This document shows positions 43,354-52,136 of a stretch of 64,000 nucleotides of DNA, piece after piece (the first letter of the stretch is position 1; each line of letters starts with the position of its first letter). The notes below the pieces were generated by a model. The model ran no database searches. It was not told where the DNA came from and saw nothing but the letters and a program-made list of their open reading frames with translations. Both the position numbers and the translations under genes were made by a program. This stretch comes from Kocuria rhizophila DC2201 (GTDB lineage Bacteria; Actinomycetota; Actinomycetes; Actinomycetales; Micrococcaceae): contig NC_010617.1 in the NCBI RefSeq assembly GCF_000010285.1, positions 744,001-808,000 on the forward strand, given 5' to 3'.

Positions 43354-43809
43354 ATGGCACCTTTGCTCGTCCTACTCGTCTTCACAACTCTTGCCCGAGC
43401 GGTGGGGGCGCTGGGCGTCGGCTACGTCGCCTCCTGGCCCGCCGCCACGGCTGTGGGGCTGGCTGCCATGTTCATCGTGACCGGCGCCAGCCACTTCTTC
43501 CCTGCACGGCGGGCAGGGCTCATCGCCATCGTCCCACCGGCTCTCAAGCATCCCGCCGCGCTGGTCGCACTCACCGGCGTGCTCGAGCTGCTGGGTGCCG
43601 TCGCCCTTCTCGTTCCTCCCGAGGCGGGACAGCTGCGCGTGGCAGCAGCGCTCAGTCTGGCCGTGCTGCTGTTCGTGATGTTCCCCGCGAATGTCTACGC
43701 GTCACAAGCCCGTAGGTCTGAGCACTCACCCAACACGCCCCTGCCGCAGCGAACGGCGATGCAGTGCGTCTTCATCGCGGCGACACTCTTCGTGGCTCTG
43801 GCTTCATGA
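43354..43809 (+). CDS. DoxX-like membrane protein (transposon cargo)
   Basis: 151 residues, four hydrophobic helices; AAMFIVTGASHFFPARRAGL and ALVALTGVLELLGAVALLV are typical of the DoxX family of small membrane proteins with roles in redox stress. ATGA overlap with the transposase gene. Regulated probably by the divergent TetR. Confidence 0.85.
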   Translation: MAPLLVLLVFTTLARAVGALGVGYVASWPAATAVGLAAMFIVTGASHFFPARRAGLIAIVPPALKHPAALVALTGVLELLGAVALLVPPEAGQLRVAAALSLAVLLFVMFPANVYASQARRSEHSPNTPLPQRTAMQCVFIAATLFVALAS

Positions 43810-44852
43810 CACGAGGACATCACGCCAACGCCGCTCTCACGCCCCGACACCGACTCAAGGTCGCCCGTCTCGTCGTCGACGACGGCTGGCCGATCAGTGA
43901 AGTCGCCGCGCGGTTCCAAGTGTCATGGCCGACCGTGAAGAGATGGGTCGACCGCTACCTGGTCGGCGAGTCCATGCAGGACCGGTCGTCGCGCCCGAGG
44001 ACTTCGCCGAACAAGACCCCGAAGTCGGTGACGAAGCGCTGCGTGAGCCTTCGAATGCGACTGCGGGAAGGGCCCGTTCAGCTCGCTTCCCGACTCGACA
44101 TCGCACCGTCCACCGTGCATCGCATCCTCACCACGGCGCGCCTGAACCGGTTGTCCTACGTGGACCGCGCCACCGGTGAGCCCGTCCGCCGGTACGAGCA
44201 CCCTCACCCCGGGTCGCTGGTTCACGTGGACGTGAAGAAGGTCGGGAACATCCCTGACGGTGGCGGTTGGCGGTACGTCGGCCGCCGCCAAGGCGAGAAG
44301 AACCGCGCCGCCACGCCAGGCAAGCCGCGCAACCAGTACGGCGGCCCGAAACTCGGGTACGCGTTCGTCCACACCGTCATCGACGACCACTCCCGCGTCG
44401 CATACACCGAGGTCCACGACGACGAGACCGCCGTCACTGCCGTCGCCGTCCTTCGCCGGGCGGTGCAGTGGTTCGCCGGCCATGGCGTCACCATCGAGCG
44501 GGTGCTGTCGGACAACGGTGGGGCGTACCGCTCGCACCTGTGGCGCGACACCTGCCATGGCCTGTCGATCACGCCGAAACGGACCTGCCCGTACCGCCCG
44601 CAGACCAATGGGAAGGTGGAGCGCTTCCACCGGACGATGGCCGACGGGTGGGCCTACGCCCGCTGCTACACCAGCGAGCAAGAACGCCGCGACGCGCTCG
44701 AGCCGTGGCTGGGGCACTACAACGAAGTGCGACCGCATACCGCGTGCGGTAACCAGCCGCCACTCACCAAACTCAGAGCGGCTGGCTACTCTTCGGTGGC
44801 TTCGACGCCCACGCCGGGCGGCTCCTCGGTGAAGAACTCGGGGTCCGAGTAG
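43806..44852 (+). CDS. IS481-family transposase (cargo-bearing element)
   Basis: 348 residues from the ATG overlapping the doxX stop. N-terminal HTH (LKVARLVVDDGWPISEVAAR), then rve integrase core: first Asp in SLVHVDVKKVGNIPDGGG, second in RVLSDNGGAYRS, Glu in QTNGKVERFHRTMADGW; the DDE triad is complete. Only about 37% of the element, unlike simple IS481 members. Confidence 0.93.
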   Translation: MTRGHHANAALTPRHRLKVARLVVDDGWPISEVAARFQVSWPTVKRWVDRYLVGESMQDRSSRPRTSPNKTPKSVTKRCVSLRMRLREGPVQLASRLDIAPSTVHRILTTARLNRLSYVDRATGEPVRRYEHPHPGSLVHVDVKKVGNIPDGGGWRYVGRRQGEKNRAATPGKPRNQYGGPKLGYAFVHTVIDDHSRVAYTEVHDDETAVTAVAVLRRAVQWFAGHGVTIERVLSDNGGAYRSHLWRDTCHGLSITPKRTCPYRPQTNGKVERFHRTMADGWAYARCYTSEQERRDALEPWLGHYNEVRPHTACGNQPPLTKLRAAGYSSVASTPTPGGSSVKNSGSE

Positions 44853-45487
44853 GGAAGGATCGTCCAGTGGAGATCCTCCGCCGAGTCGATCCGGCTAGGA
44901 ACGGAGGCGTCTTGTTGGCGGGTGTGGTCCTGGATCAGATGCATCTGAACTACCTTGGCCGCTCGACGAATCTGCTCCACGATCCCCCCGGCGGGTATGT
45001 CCAGCGGCGAGGAGATCCGGTCGGCTGCACGGTCGACATAGAAGCCAGCCTGCTTGTCGAGGTTCCGCTGCCGCGCCAACCCATGGAACGTCTCCAAGTC
45101 CGGCAACTGGTAGTACTCGATCCGACGGTCTGGGTCCCAGAAGCCACCCAGACCTGACGCAAACTGCTCCGCCACCTGCAGCTTTTCTGCATGTGGTGCG
45201 CGGGTGGTGCGTAGGCCGTCCGGAACCCGAACCAGGCCAGGTTCGTGAGGCTGCACCCCGTAGAGGCTCAAAGGTGCACTCCACTCCCACTCGGCGGCCT
45301 CGTAAAGCCAGCGTGCCTTCGCCACTTCCTCCATCGCGAGCACCAGGAGCGCCTGAGCCCGGCCGGCACTGCCCCGGTCCGCCAGGGCGTGGGCATCCTC
45401 CACAAGCGCCACCGCGTTCGCCATCAGGGACTTCCACCATCGGCGCGCGAAGTCTGCGCTGACCTCTTCAACCTGCGGCTCGCCCAT
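44786..45487 (-). CDS. AbiV-like HEPN abortive-infection protein (transposon cargo)
   Basis: 233 residues from ATG at 45487 (GATACT 6 nt upstream). LMANAVALVEDAHALADRGS and QALLVLAMEEVAKARWLY are the AbiV-family HEPN helices; LARQRNLDKQAGFYVD matches the downstream family motif. AbiV proteins block phage translation or growth in lactococci. Its 3' end overlaps the transposase 3' end by 67 bp antisense. Confidence 0.75.
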   Translation of the reverse strand: MGEPQVEEVSADFARRWWKSLMANAVALVEDAHALADRGSAGRAQALLVLAMEEVAKARWLYEAAEWEWSAPLSLYGVQPHEPGLVRVPDGLRTTRAPHAEKLQVAEQFASGLGGFWDPDRRIEYYQLPDLETFHGLARQRNLDKQAGFYVDRAADRISSPLDIPAGGIVEQIRRAAKVVQMHLIQDHTRQQDASVPSRIDSAEDLHWTILPYSDPEFFTEEPPGVGVEATEE

Positions 45488-45544
45488 GCAGCGAGTATCT
45501 CGCGTCACCGGCCGATCCTCGATCAACGTCTCCGGTCAGTACAG

Positions 45545-46555
45545 CTAGCTGTAGGAGGGCGTGACGTTGTTGACGCGGGCAGGGGTGCGTGAGGCCGGGG
45601 GCTGGTCGCCGCAGGCGGTGTGAGGCCGATGGTAGTTGAAGTGGTTTACCCACATCCCGATCGCGTCCCGGCGGGCCTGTTCGTTGGGATACGGGCGGGC
45701 GTAGAGCACTTCATCGGCCAGTAGCCGGTTGTAGCGCTCGACTTTGCCGTTGTGTCGCGGTGTGTAGGGGCGGATCCGCTGATGCCTATTGGCCAGTGCT
45801 TCCACGGTGCGGGTGAAGTCCTTCGCCCGGTAGTTGGCCCCGTTGTCGGTGATCACCCGGTGGATGCGGGTGATCCCGTGGGCGGCGAAGAACGCCCGTG
45901 CGCGGGCGAAGAATGCGATCGTGGTGGCTGCTTTCTCATCGGCGAGGGCCTCGGTGTAGGCCAGGCGAGAGAAGCCGTCCACGGCAGAGTGCAGGTAGGT
46001 GTACCCGACCCCCGCCCCGGGCCCACGCTTGGCCGCTTTAGCGTCCATACTGCCGCGCCCGTGGGCCCACCAGCCGCCACCGTCAGGGATTCGCCCGAGC
46101 TTTTTCACGTCCAAGTGCAACATGTGCCCGGCCCACCGGGCTCGGATGCGTTGGTGTGCCCGGCGCAGGTTCTCCCCGTCCGGGGTGAGATCACGCAGCC
46201 GGGAGATCCCCAACCTTCTCAACCACCGGCCCACGGTGCGCAGATGCAGCTGGTACCCCAGTCCCAGCAAGTGGTGGTGGATACGGCGGGCCGACCACTT
46301 TCGGTCTCGCCGCAGGGATTCGATCTCGGCAATGATCTCAGGGTTGAGCTGGGATGGACGGAACCTGGGCCGGCTGGTGCGGTCGTGCAGGCCCGCTTCT
46401 CCTTCAGCGCGGTAGCGGGTAACCCAGGTGGCCACGGTCGGTCGGGAGACCCGGAACTCCGCGGCTACGTGGGCTTGGGGTACACCCTCGTCGAGGTGGC
46501 GCAACACCATGCGCAGACGGCCGGTCGGGGTCAGGGGTGCATTAGCGTGAGTCAT
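45545..46555 (-). CDS. IS481-family transposase, copy 1
   Basis: 336 residues from ATG at 46555. HTH part MVLRHLDEGVPQAHVAAEFR and rve core: MLHLDVKKLGRIPDGGG, HRVITDNGANYRAK, RHNGKVERYNRLLADEV (DDE complete). The element ends in CCTACA and the TAG stop lies in the GCTAGC target repeat, so the last residue (Ser) and stop are encoded by host DNA. Confidence 0.95.
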   Translation of the reverse strand: MTHANAPLTPTGRLRMVLRHLDEGVPQAHVAAEFRVSRPTVATWVTRYRAEGEAGLHDRTSRPRFRPSQLNPEIIAEIESLRRDRKWSARRIHHHLLGLGYQLHLRTVGRWLRRLGISRLRDLTPDGENLRRAHQRIRARWAGHMLHLDVKKLGRIPDGGGWWAHGRGSMDAKAAKRGPGAGVGYTYLHSAVDGFSRLAYTEALADEKAATTIAFFARARAFFAAHGITRIHRVITDNGANYRAKDFTRTVEALANRHQRIRPYTPRHNGKVERYNRLLADEVLYARPYPNEQARRDAIGMWVNHFNYHRPHTACGDQPPASRTPARVNNVTPSYS

Positions 46556-46671
46556 GAGCGGGCTCTGCTTTCTCGCGGATGGGTTGTTGAGGAACTTCCA
46601 TCCTGCGGGGTAGAGCCCGCTCACCTCACATCACCCCACCACTCGTGCCAAGAACCTCATGCCCCACAACA
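45550..46671 (-). mobile_element. IS481-family insertion sequence, copy 1
   Basis: 1,122 bp, ends TGTAGGAGGGCGTGACGTTG and (complement) TGTTGTGGGGCATGAGGTTC, target duplication GCTAGC (45544-45549, 46672-46677). It directly abuts the cargo transposon, sharing one GCTAGC copy. Apparently identical to copy 2 at 54503. Confidence 0.93.
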
Positions 46672-46677
46672 GCTAGC

Positions 46678-46815
46678 TAGTAGCCGATGGCGCAGAGATT
46701 CAGATTACTGCGGGCACTTGATCGGGATCACCCGGTAATTCATGCGGTTCGTGAAGGCTGGATGCGACGACGGCGGTATCGTGGCCGTGCGCGTCTGGTC
46801 GCTGGTCTATCCCGA
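46678..46815. other. Non-coding cassette remnant right of the IS pair
   Basis: Short stretch continuous with 42410-42683 before the insertions (removing them leaves a ~464-bp segment). No gene recognised. Confidence 0.4.
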
Positions 46816-46861
46816 AGGCTATTCGGTTATGGATGTGCTGAGCTTTCGAATCGCCGCCTAA
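46816..46861 (+). repeat. Diverged array site S3b
   Basis: AGGCTATTCGG then a core (46838-46861) coding LSFRIAA and TAA. Aligns with site S4 over its length with one gap (AGGTTATTCGG ... TCGCCGtaTAA). It separates the transposon-bearing segment from the OLD nuclease cassette. Confidence 0.6.
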
Positions 46862-46905
46862 CATCTCGAAATGGGAGCCAAACAATGAAGTTTCTGGGTG
46901 TCGCA

Positions 46906-48984
46906 TCAGTTGTATATCCTAGAGAATATGCCTTGGAGTTCCTGCACTACATCGTCAGCATCTTCGGCATGGAGTTCGCGTAGAGCTTCAAGATTTGTGG
47001 TTCTCTCACAGAACTCAATTGCCGTGGCGACCTTGTCTCTGCCCGCGTTCGTCCGGCAGTAGGTCTCGAGGTCGCCCCGGCGCAGAACGAATACATTCTC
47101 TTCGGCGAGAGACGAGATTACGGTGTCGCGTGCAGAAGAGATCTCCCTCGAGGACGGATTTGCGAGTTCGTTCAACTTGGCATCACCATTGCCAGCGTCG
47201 AAGAGCTCGCTCAGCGTCTCATCCAGGAGTCGGGCGGTGTTATCGCTAGGAGCGTCGCGCCAATTAGACAGGTGGGACTGCGCGGCAGACCACAGCTCTC
47301 TGTTATTTCGGCGACTGGTGATGCTTCGCACTGTCTTGCTATTAGGCTCGCTAGTATCAGAGATTATTTCGCTGATCAGTCCCATCAGCCTCGAGTGCGC
47401 GGATCGGGTCTCCGCATCTCGGGTCAGTTGCTCAAAGCCGCGCACGAGGGCATCCAAGTCGGTGATGACATGGATCGGGATCTTGAAGCTGGAGAAGAAC
47501 TCCCTGTAGCGGTTGATGTTCCCCTTGCCGTCGATCTTGACGAACATGATGTTCTTGTCGATGTCGTCCCAGTCCTGATTGATCAGTCGCGCCAGATGTG
47601 GATAGGTGAAAGTGTCGCTGTCACCTTCGACCAGGACGACGCGCTGCGCAAAGAATGCGGCTTCGTTGTTCTCGTGTTGCACGATCTGGTAGGCGTCCCG
47701 ATGACCGATCGTGAGGTCAACGGGGTGCGCGGTTACCCCATCATCGGTCTTCTGGAGCCGGGCGAAGCCCTCCGTCCCAGGGCGGAAGAACCCTGGAGAA
47801 TGGGTCGTGACCAGCACCTGGTGCTCGTTCGAGAAGGTGCCCAGGGCCGCCATAAGCTGGCGCTGAGCACGGGGGTGCAGGTAGAGCTCCGGCTCTTCGA
47901 AGAGCAGGACATAAGAGGGGCGCGGGGATTCTGATCGCGTATCGTCGCTCAGGCCGGTGCTCCGAATGCTTGCGTACGCTCGGAGCAGGGCAAATAGGAC
48001 AGTCCGTTTGAGGCCATCGCCCTTGCTGGAAATGGAGCCCTCGTGCCCGTCGTCGATGCGTAGCTCGGCACCGGATAGCAGCATGGATAGCGTCGGTGCG
48101 GGCACGTCCATGCGGAGTGAGACGCCGGGAAAGCTCGCGCGGACGAACTCTTCGATCGTCGATTCAATGCGTTGGACGGCCTCAAGTCGGGCGTCGACTT
48201 CCAAGCCGTCGTCATTCAGAGAACGGTTGAGTTTCTGATACACGGAGCGGAACTGATCGTTGATGTCGCTGAACTGGTCCGCTACTTCATCGAAGAGCAG
48301 TTCGAGAAGCTTGCTAAAGGCTGACGACCCGGTAGATTTCGCCTCCACGGAGGCATCCTTCACGGCTTCGATGTAGATCACGGACGGGAGGAGCGGCTTG
48401 ACGGACTGTGCGATGCCCGTGGGGTATGCGGTGGGTCTCTCTTCTAGTTCCTCGGGTGGAAGCTGCTCGACCAGTTTAGTCCACGCGTCTTTGACCTGCT
48501 GCTGAGACGGCGCTGGGGGTAGTGCGTCTTCCATCGGGGGCAGTAATTCGACGGCCGCTTGACGGAGCTGAGCACCCTTCTTTCCTTTGATGGTCGAAGC
48601 CAGTGATTCTTGGCTCCATGACGGGTCTCTCGGGCCAGGCTTCAAGTACCTAGATTCGGCTTTCCCGTCGATTTCCTGCGTGCGAACGATCGTGAGCACA
48701 CCGTCCTTGAGCATTTCGCGTACCCGGTCTCGATGCGTCTCGTTCACCCTTCGAAGATCTTCCTCGTCGATCCCCTCGATGCTTAGTTCGACGCTCGCCG
48801 GAAGTTCTGGGTTCCGGAAATCCTCGGCGCTGAGCTTCCTGTCTTCGAGGACGTACTGGATCGCATGGAGCACGGACGACTTCCCTGCGTTATTCTCGCC
48901 AATGAGGCACCCGAGCTGGGGTAAGGGGAGCTCGGTGTTACTATGGGCGCGAAAATTCTTGATTCTGACATTGGTGAGGCGCAC
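46906..48984 (-). CDS. OLD-family ATP-dependent endonuclease
   Basis: 692 residues. ABC-type ATPase: Walker A GENNAGKSSVLHAIQYVL (about 29-46), Walker B YVLLFEEPELYLHPRAQ (about 352), His switch VLVTTHSPGFF; then a C-terminal Toprim domain: RVVLVEGDSDTFTYPHL (Glu) and HVITDLDALV (DxD). OLD nucleases (GajA-like) act in phage defence. No GajB-type partner is adjacent, so a stand-alone type. GTG start with GGAG ribosome-binding site. Only gene between S3b and S4. Confidence 0.92.
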   Translation of the reverse strand: MRLTNVRIKNFRAHSNTELPLPQLGCLIGENNAGKSSVLHAIQYVLEDRKLSAEDFRNPELPASVELSIEGIDEEDLRRVNETHRDRVREMLKDGVLTIVRTQEIDGKAESRYLKPGPRDPSWSQESLASTIKGKKGAQLRQAAVELLPPMEDALPPAPSQQQVKDAWTKLVEQLPPEELEERPTAYPTGIAQSVKPLLPSVIYIEAVKDASVEAKSTGSSAFSKLLELLFDEVADQFSDINDQFRSVYQKLNRSLNDDGLEVDARLEAVQRIESTIEEFVRASFPGVSLRMDVPAPTLSMLLSGAELRIDDGHEGSISSKGDGLKRTVLFALLRAYASIRSTGLSDDTRSESPRPSYVLLFEEPELYLHPRAQRQLMAALGTFSNEHQVLVTTHSPGFFRPGTEGFARLQKTDDGVTAHPVDLTIGHRDAYQIVQHENNEAAFFAQRVVLVEGDSDTFTYPHLARLINQDWDDIDKNIMFVKIDGKGNINRYREFFSSFKIPIHVITDLDALVRGFEQLTRDAETRSAHSRLMGLISEIISDTSEPNSKTVRSITSRRNNRELWSAAQSHLSNWRDAPSDNTARLLDETLSELFDAGNGDAKLNELANPSSREISSARDTVISSLAEENVFVLRRGDLETYCRTNAGRDKVATAIEFCERTTNLEALRELHAEDADDVVQELQGIFSRIYN

Positions 48985-49375
48985 GGGAAGCTCCTAGTTT
49001 CGGGTCTGCTGGCGGTATCGAAAAGATGTGCGTCCGGCTCGCGTCTTCAGCCGCATCATCAATGACAGGGAGTAATCCAGCCTACCAAGCGAGGGGAGCG
49101 ACGATCAGGCACCGACGCCTCGCACGCCATTCGACCGGCGGGGGCGAACAACTGGCCGATGGGGCCTAGGGGTAGTCACCGATCGGGGACGAAGGAATGG
49201 GCCTCTGGACTGCACGATGGGTGGTGTCTAAGCAACTGGGGCCTACCCCCGTGTCCACGAACCGGGGGTAGGCCCCAGTGTCTACTGGCGTACCTGCGGT
49301 CAACTTTCGTCCAGAGTGGGTGTGCGAGGCAGTTTCATGGACGGCGCACTCTGAACTCCTGGCAGATCGCTGGGT
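48985..49375. other. Intergenic region between OLD gene and site S4
   Basis: No gene recognised. Holds a perfect 17-bp hairpin at 49235-49279 and the promoter region of the leftward OLD gene. Confidence 0.5.
49235..49279. repeat. Perfect 17-bp inverted repeat
   Basis: ACTGGGGCCTACCCCCG and its exact complement CGGGGGTAGGCCCCAGT, separated by 11 nt. No T-run follows on either strand, so a terminator is possible but not typical. Confidence 0.75.
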
Positions 49376-49433
49376 CCAGAGGTTATTCGGCTGCGGAACG
49401 CGGTGGAATTTCGTTTCGCCGTATAACCTCTGG
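49376..49433 (+). repeat. 50-bp array site S4, embraced by inverted repeats
   Basis: Module 49377-49426 with core 49403-49426 coding VEFRFAV and TAA. Arms CCAGAGGTTATTCGGC (49376-49391) and GCCGTATAACCTCTGG (49418-49433) are inverted repeats with one mismatch, so the whole site could fold. Confidence 0.82.
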
Positions 49434-49486
49434 CGTCGATTGAGTGGTCTGACCTGCCGATGCGATGACCAAAATAGGTCAGCAGT

Positions 49487-49503
49487 CACTGTATAGTTCA
49501 GTG
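49487..49503. promoter_or_regulatory. Operator and -10 box of the cmtR-like operon
   Basis: CACTG-tatagtt-CAGTG inverted repeat containing TATAGT, 7 nt before the ArsR-type start; repressor binding would cover the -10. Confidence 0.6.
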
Positions 49504-49504
49504 C

Positions 49505-49864
49505 ATGCTGACCATTGCTTCACGCCTCGACGTCATGCACCGGCTCGGCCGAGCCATGGCGGACCCGACGCGATCCCGGATCCTGATGACCCTGCTCGAC
49601 GGCCCGAGTTATCCGGCGGTGCTGTCGCGCGAGCTGGAGCTGACCCGGTCGAACGTGTCGAACCACCTGACCTGTCTGCGCGACTGTGGCATTGTGGCCG
49701 CCGAGCCCGAGGGACGGCAGACGCGCTACGAGATCGCCGACCCGCACCTCGCTGCGGCGCTCACGGCGCTCGTGGATGTGACGCTGGCCGTCGACGAGCA
49801 CGCGCCATGCGTTGATGACCAGTGCCCGGTGCCGGGCTGCTGCGGGACGGGGGCAGGCGCATGA
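49505..49864 (+). CDS. CmtR/CadC-like ArsR-family repressor
   Basis: 119 residues. AMADPTRSRILMTLLDGPSY then LELTRSNVSNHLTCLRDCGI carries the recognition helix and the Cys (CLRDC) ligands of CmtR-type Cd/Pb sensors; Cys-rich tail APCVDDQCPVPGCCGTG. First gene of a three-gene metal operon with ATGA overlaps. Confidence 0.93.
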   Translation: MLTIASRLDVMHRLGRAMADPTRSRILMTLLDGPSYPAVLSRELELTRSNVSNHLTCLRDCGIVAAEPEGRQTRYEIADPHLAAALTALVDVTLAVDEHAPCVDDQCPVPGCCGTGAGA

Positions 49865-51774
49865 GCGCGGCGTGCGGCTGCGACGAGCCCGAGACCACGG
49901 TCGGCGAAGCAGTTGAGGAGGTGCAGGAGCGACCCTGGTGGCGGGACCGCGGGATCATGGTCCCGGTCCTCTCCGGCGTCGCTTTCCTGACCGGTCTCGT
50001 CCTGGAGTGGTCCGGGCTCGAGATCCTGGCGCTGGTGCTGTTCTGGCTCGGTCTGCTGCTGGGAGCGTCGACGTTCACCCCGGGCGCGATCCGCAAACTG
50101 TCCAAGCGCAAGCTCGGCATCAGCCTGCTGATGACGATCAGCGCCATTGGCGCGGTGATCCTCGGCTACGTCGAGGAGGCCGCGGCCCTGGCGTTCCTGT
50201 ACTCGATCGCTGAGGCGCTGGAGGACAAGGCGATGGACCGCGCCCGCGGCGGGCTCCGGGCGCTGCTCAAGCTCGTCCCTGAGACAGCGACCATCCGCCG
50301 CGACGGCGCGTCGGTCGAGGTCGCCGCGAAAGACCTCCAGGTGGGCCAGCTGATGCTGGTGCGGCCGGGCGAACGGATCGCGACCGACGGCGTCGTGGTC
50401 ACGGGTCGTTCGAGTTTGGATACGTCTGCGATCACTGGAGAGTCGATCCCGGTCGAGGTCGAGCTGGGAGATGCAGTCTCGGCCGGTGCAATCAACTCCG
50501 CCGGCGCGCTGGAAGTCGAGACGACCGCGGCGGGCACCGACAACTCGCTGACCACGATCGTGGAGCTCGTTGAGCAGGCGCAGGCCGAGAAGGGAGACCG
50601 CGCCCGCCTCGCCGACCGCATCGCCCGACCCCTCGTCCCTGGTGTGCTCGTCCTCGCCGTCCTGGTGGCGCTGATCGGTTCACTGTTCGGCGACCCCGAG
50701 CTGTGGGTCACTCGCGCCCTGGTCGTCCTCGTGGCGGCGTCGCCGTGCGCGCTGGCGATCTCCGTGCCGCTAACCGTGGTCGCCGCGATCGGCTCGGCGA
50801 GCAAGTTCGGCGTGATCATCAAGTCCGGTGCCGCGTTCGAGCGCTTCGGCGTGATCCGCCACGTCGCCGTCGACAAGACCGGCACCCTCACCCGAAACGA
50901 GCCCCTCGTCACCGCCGTTCTCACCGCCGACGGGACCACCGAGGCGCAGGCGCTGGCGTGGGCGGCCGCGCTGGAGCAACACAGCACCCACCCGCTCGCG
51001 GCCGCGATCACCGCCGCCGCGCCGGGGGCCTCAGTAGCCGAGGACGTGACCGAGCAGGCCGGGCACGGCATCGAGGGCAAGCTCGACGGCGCGCGGATCA
51101 CGGTCGGCAGCCCCCGCTGGCTGGACGCCGGGACGCTCGGCGACCGGGTCGCAGGGCTGGAGGAGCAGGGCATGACGGTCGTCATCGTGCACCGCGACGG
51201 CGAGCCGGTCGCTGCGATCGGCGTCCGCGACGAGCTGCGCCTGGAGGTCCCGGAGGTCGTCCGCACGCTCGCCGCGCAGTGCATCGGGGTCACGATGCTC
51301 ACCGGCGACAACGCCCGCACCGCCCGCGCTCTCGCGGCGCAGGCCGGGATCGAGGACGTGCGCGCCGAGCTGCGCCCCGAGGACAAGGCCGCTGCGATCG
51401 CTGAGCTCGGCCAGCATGGTTCGGTGGCGATGATCGGCGACGGCATCAACGACGCCCCCGCCCTCGCCGCCGCGGACATCGGGATCGCGATGGGCGCGAC
51501 CGGGTCGGATGCCGCGATCGAGTCGGCCGATGTCGCGTTCACCGGGCACGACCTGCGGCTGCTGCCGCGCGCGTTCGACCATGCCCGGCGCGGACGGCAC
51601 ATCATCAACCAGAACATCATCCTGTCGCTGCTGATCATCATCGCCCTGCTCCCGCTCGCCCTCTTCGGCGTCCTGGGACTCGCTGCCGTGGTGCTCGTGC
51701 ACGAGATCGCGGAGGTCATCGTGATCCTCAATGGCTTGCGCGCGGCCCGGACCCGGAAGGAGCAGATCGTATGA
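49861..51774 (+). CDS. P1B-type heavy-metal-transporting ATPase
   Basis: 637 residues. Phosphorylation site DKTGTLTRNEP, TGES in AITGESIPVEVE, GDGINDAPALA hinge. The TM metal motif is SPC (LVAASPCALAISVP) rather than CPC, and HEIAEVIVILNGLR follows in the last helices, pointing to the P1B-4-like group (Co/Zn/Cd/Fe). No N-terminal HMA domain; only a short Cys-containing start. Exports the metal sensed by the repressor. Confidence 0.93.
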   Translation: MSAACGCDEPETTVGEAVEEVQERPWWRDRGIMVPVLSGVAFLTGLVLEWSGLEILALVLFWLGLLLGASTFTPGAIRKLSKRKLGISLLMTISAIGAVILGYVEEAAALAFLYSIAEALEDKAMDRARGGLRALLKLVPETATIRRDGASVEVAAKDLQVGQLMLVRPGERIATDGVVVTGRSSLDTSAITGESIPVEVELGDAVSAGAINSAGALEVETTAAGTDNSLTTIVELVEQAQAEKGDRARLADRIARPLVPGVLVLAVLVALIGSLFGDPELWVTRALVVLVAASPCALAISVPLTVVAAIGSASKFGVIIKSGAAFERFGVIRHVAVDKTGTLTRNEPLVTAVLTADGTTEAQALAWAAALEQHSTHPLAAAITAAAPGASVAEDVTEQAGHGIEGKLDGARITVGSPRWLDAGTLGDRVAGLEEQGMTVVIVHRDGEPVAAIGVRDELRLEVPEVVRTLAAQCIGVTMLTGDNARTARALAAQAGIEDVRAELRPEDKAAAIAELGQHGSVAMIGDGINDAPALAAADIGIAMGATGSDAAIESADVAFTGHDLRLLPRAFDHARRGRHIINQNIILSLLIIIALLPLALFGVLGLAAVVLVHEIAEVIVILNGLRAARTRKEQIV

Positions 51775-52079
51775 AGGTCGAACTGCTGCACATCGTCGAC
51801 TGCCCGAACACGGCCATCGCCGAAGCAAACGCGCGCGCCGCGCTGGATGCCGCCGAGCTCGCGGAAGTGCCCATCGAGCTGGTAACGATCCACACCGAGA
51901 CCGAAGCGGCGAACACCCGATTCGGAGGCTCGCCCACGATCCTCGTCGACGGCGTCGACCTGTTTCCGACGCAACCGGTTCGCTCGCTCGCGTGCCGGGT
52001 CTACGCGACTGAGCGCGGGTACGCCGGTGCACCGACTCCGTCTCAGATCGAGGAGGCGTTGCACGAGACCTATCGTTGA
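51771..52079 (+). CDS. Thioredoxin-fold small protein of the metal operon
   Basis: 102 residues; VELLHIVDCPNTAIAEANAR and GSPTILVDGVDLFP with cis-Pro resemble the thioredoxin-like proteins found with mercury/arsenic genes. Only one Cys at the usual CxxC place (DCPN). Overlaps the ATPase by 4 bp. Confidence 0.8.
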   Translation: MKVELLHIVDCPNTAIAEANARAALDAAELAEVPIELVTIHTETEAANTRFGGSPTILVDGVDLFPTQPVRSLACRVYATERGYAGAPTPSQIEEALHETYR

Positions 52080-52136
52080 CGTCGAACGCAAGCTGTCGGT
52101 CCCGGACGCGGGGCCGAGCGCTTCACTGCACACCTC

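Larger units (their letters stand above)
42690..45543 (+). mobile_element. IS481-type transposon with passenger genes (tetR, doxX, abiV-like)
   Basis: 2,854 bp with terminal inverted repeats TGTACTAACCGGGGACGTTG and TGTACTGACCGGAGACGTTG (about 24/27 matches), ends TGT...ACA, flanked by GCTAGC at 42684-42689 and 45544-45549 (6-bp target duplication with central CTAG). Inside: leftward tetR, rightward doxX and IS481-family transposase in overlap, and a leftward AbiV-like gene. A simple IS481 element is about 1.1 kb, so this one carries cargo. Confidence 0.8.

Noticed and set aside
45752-46738. Open frame antisense to the IS481 transposase (also at 54705)
   Set aside because: Present in both IS copies only because they are identical; runs out of the element into unrelated flank.
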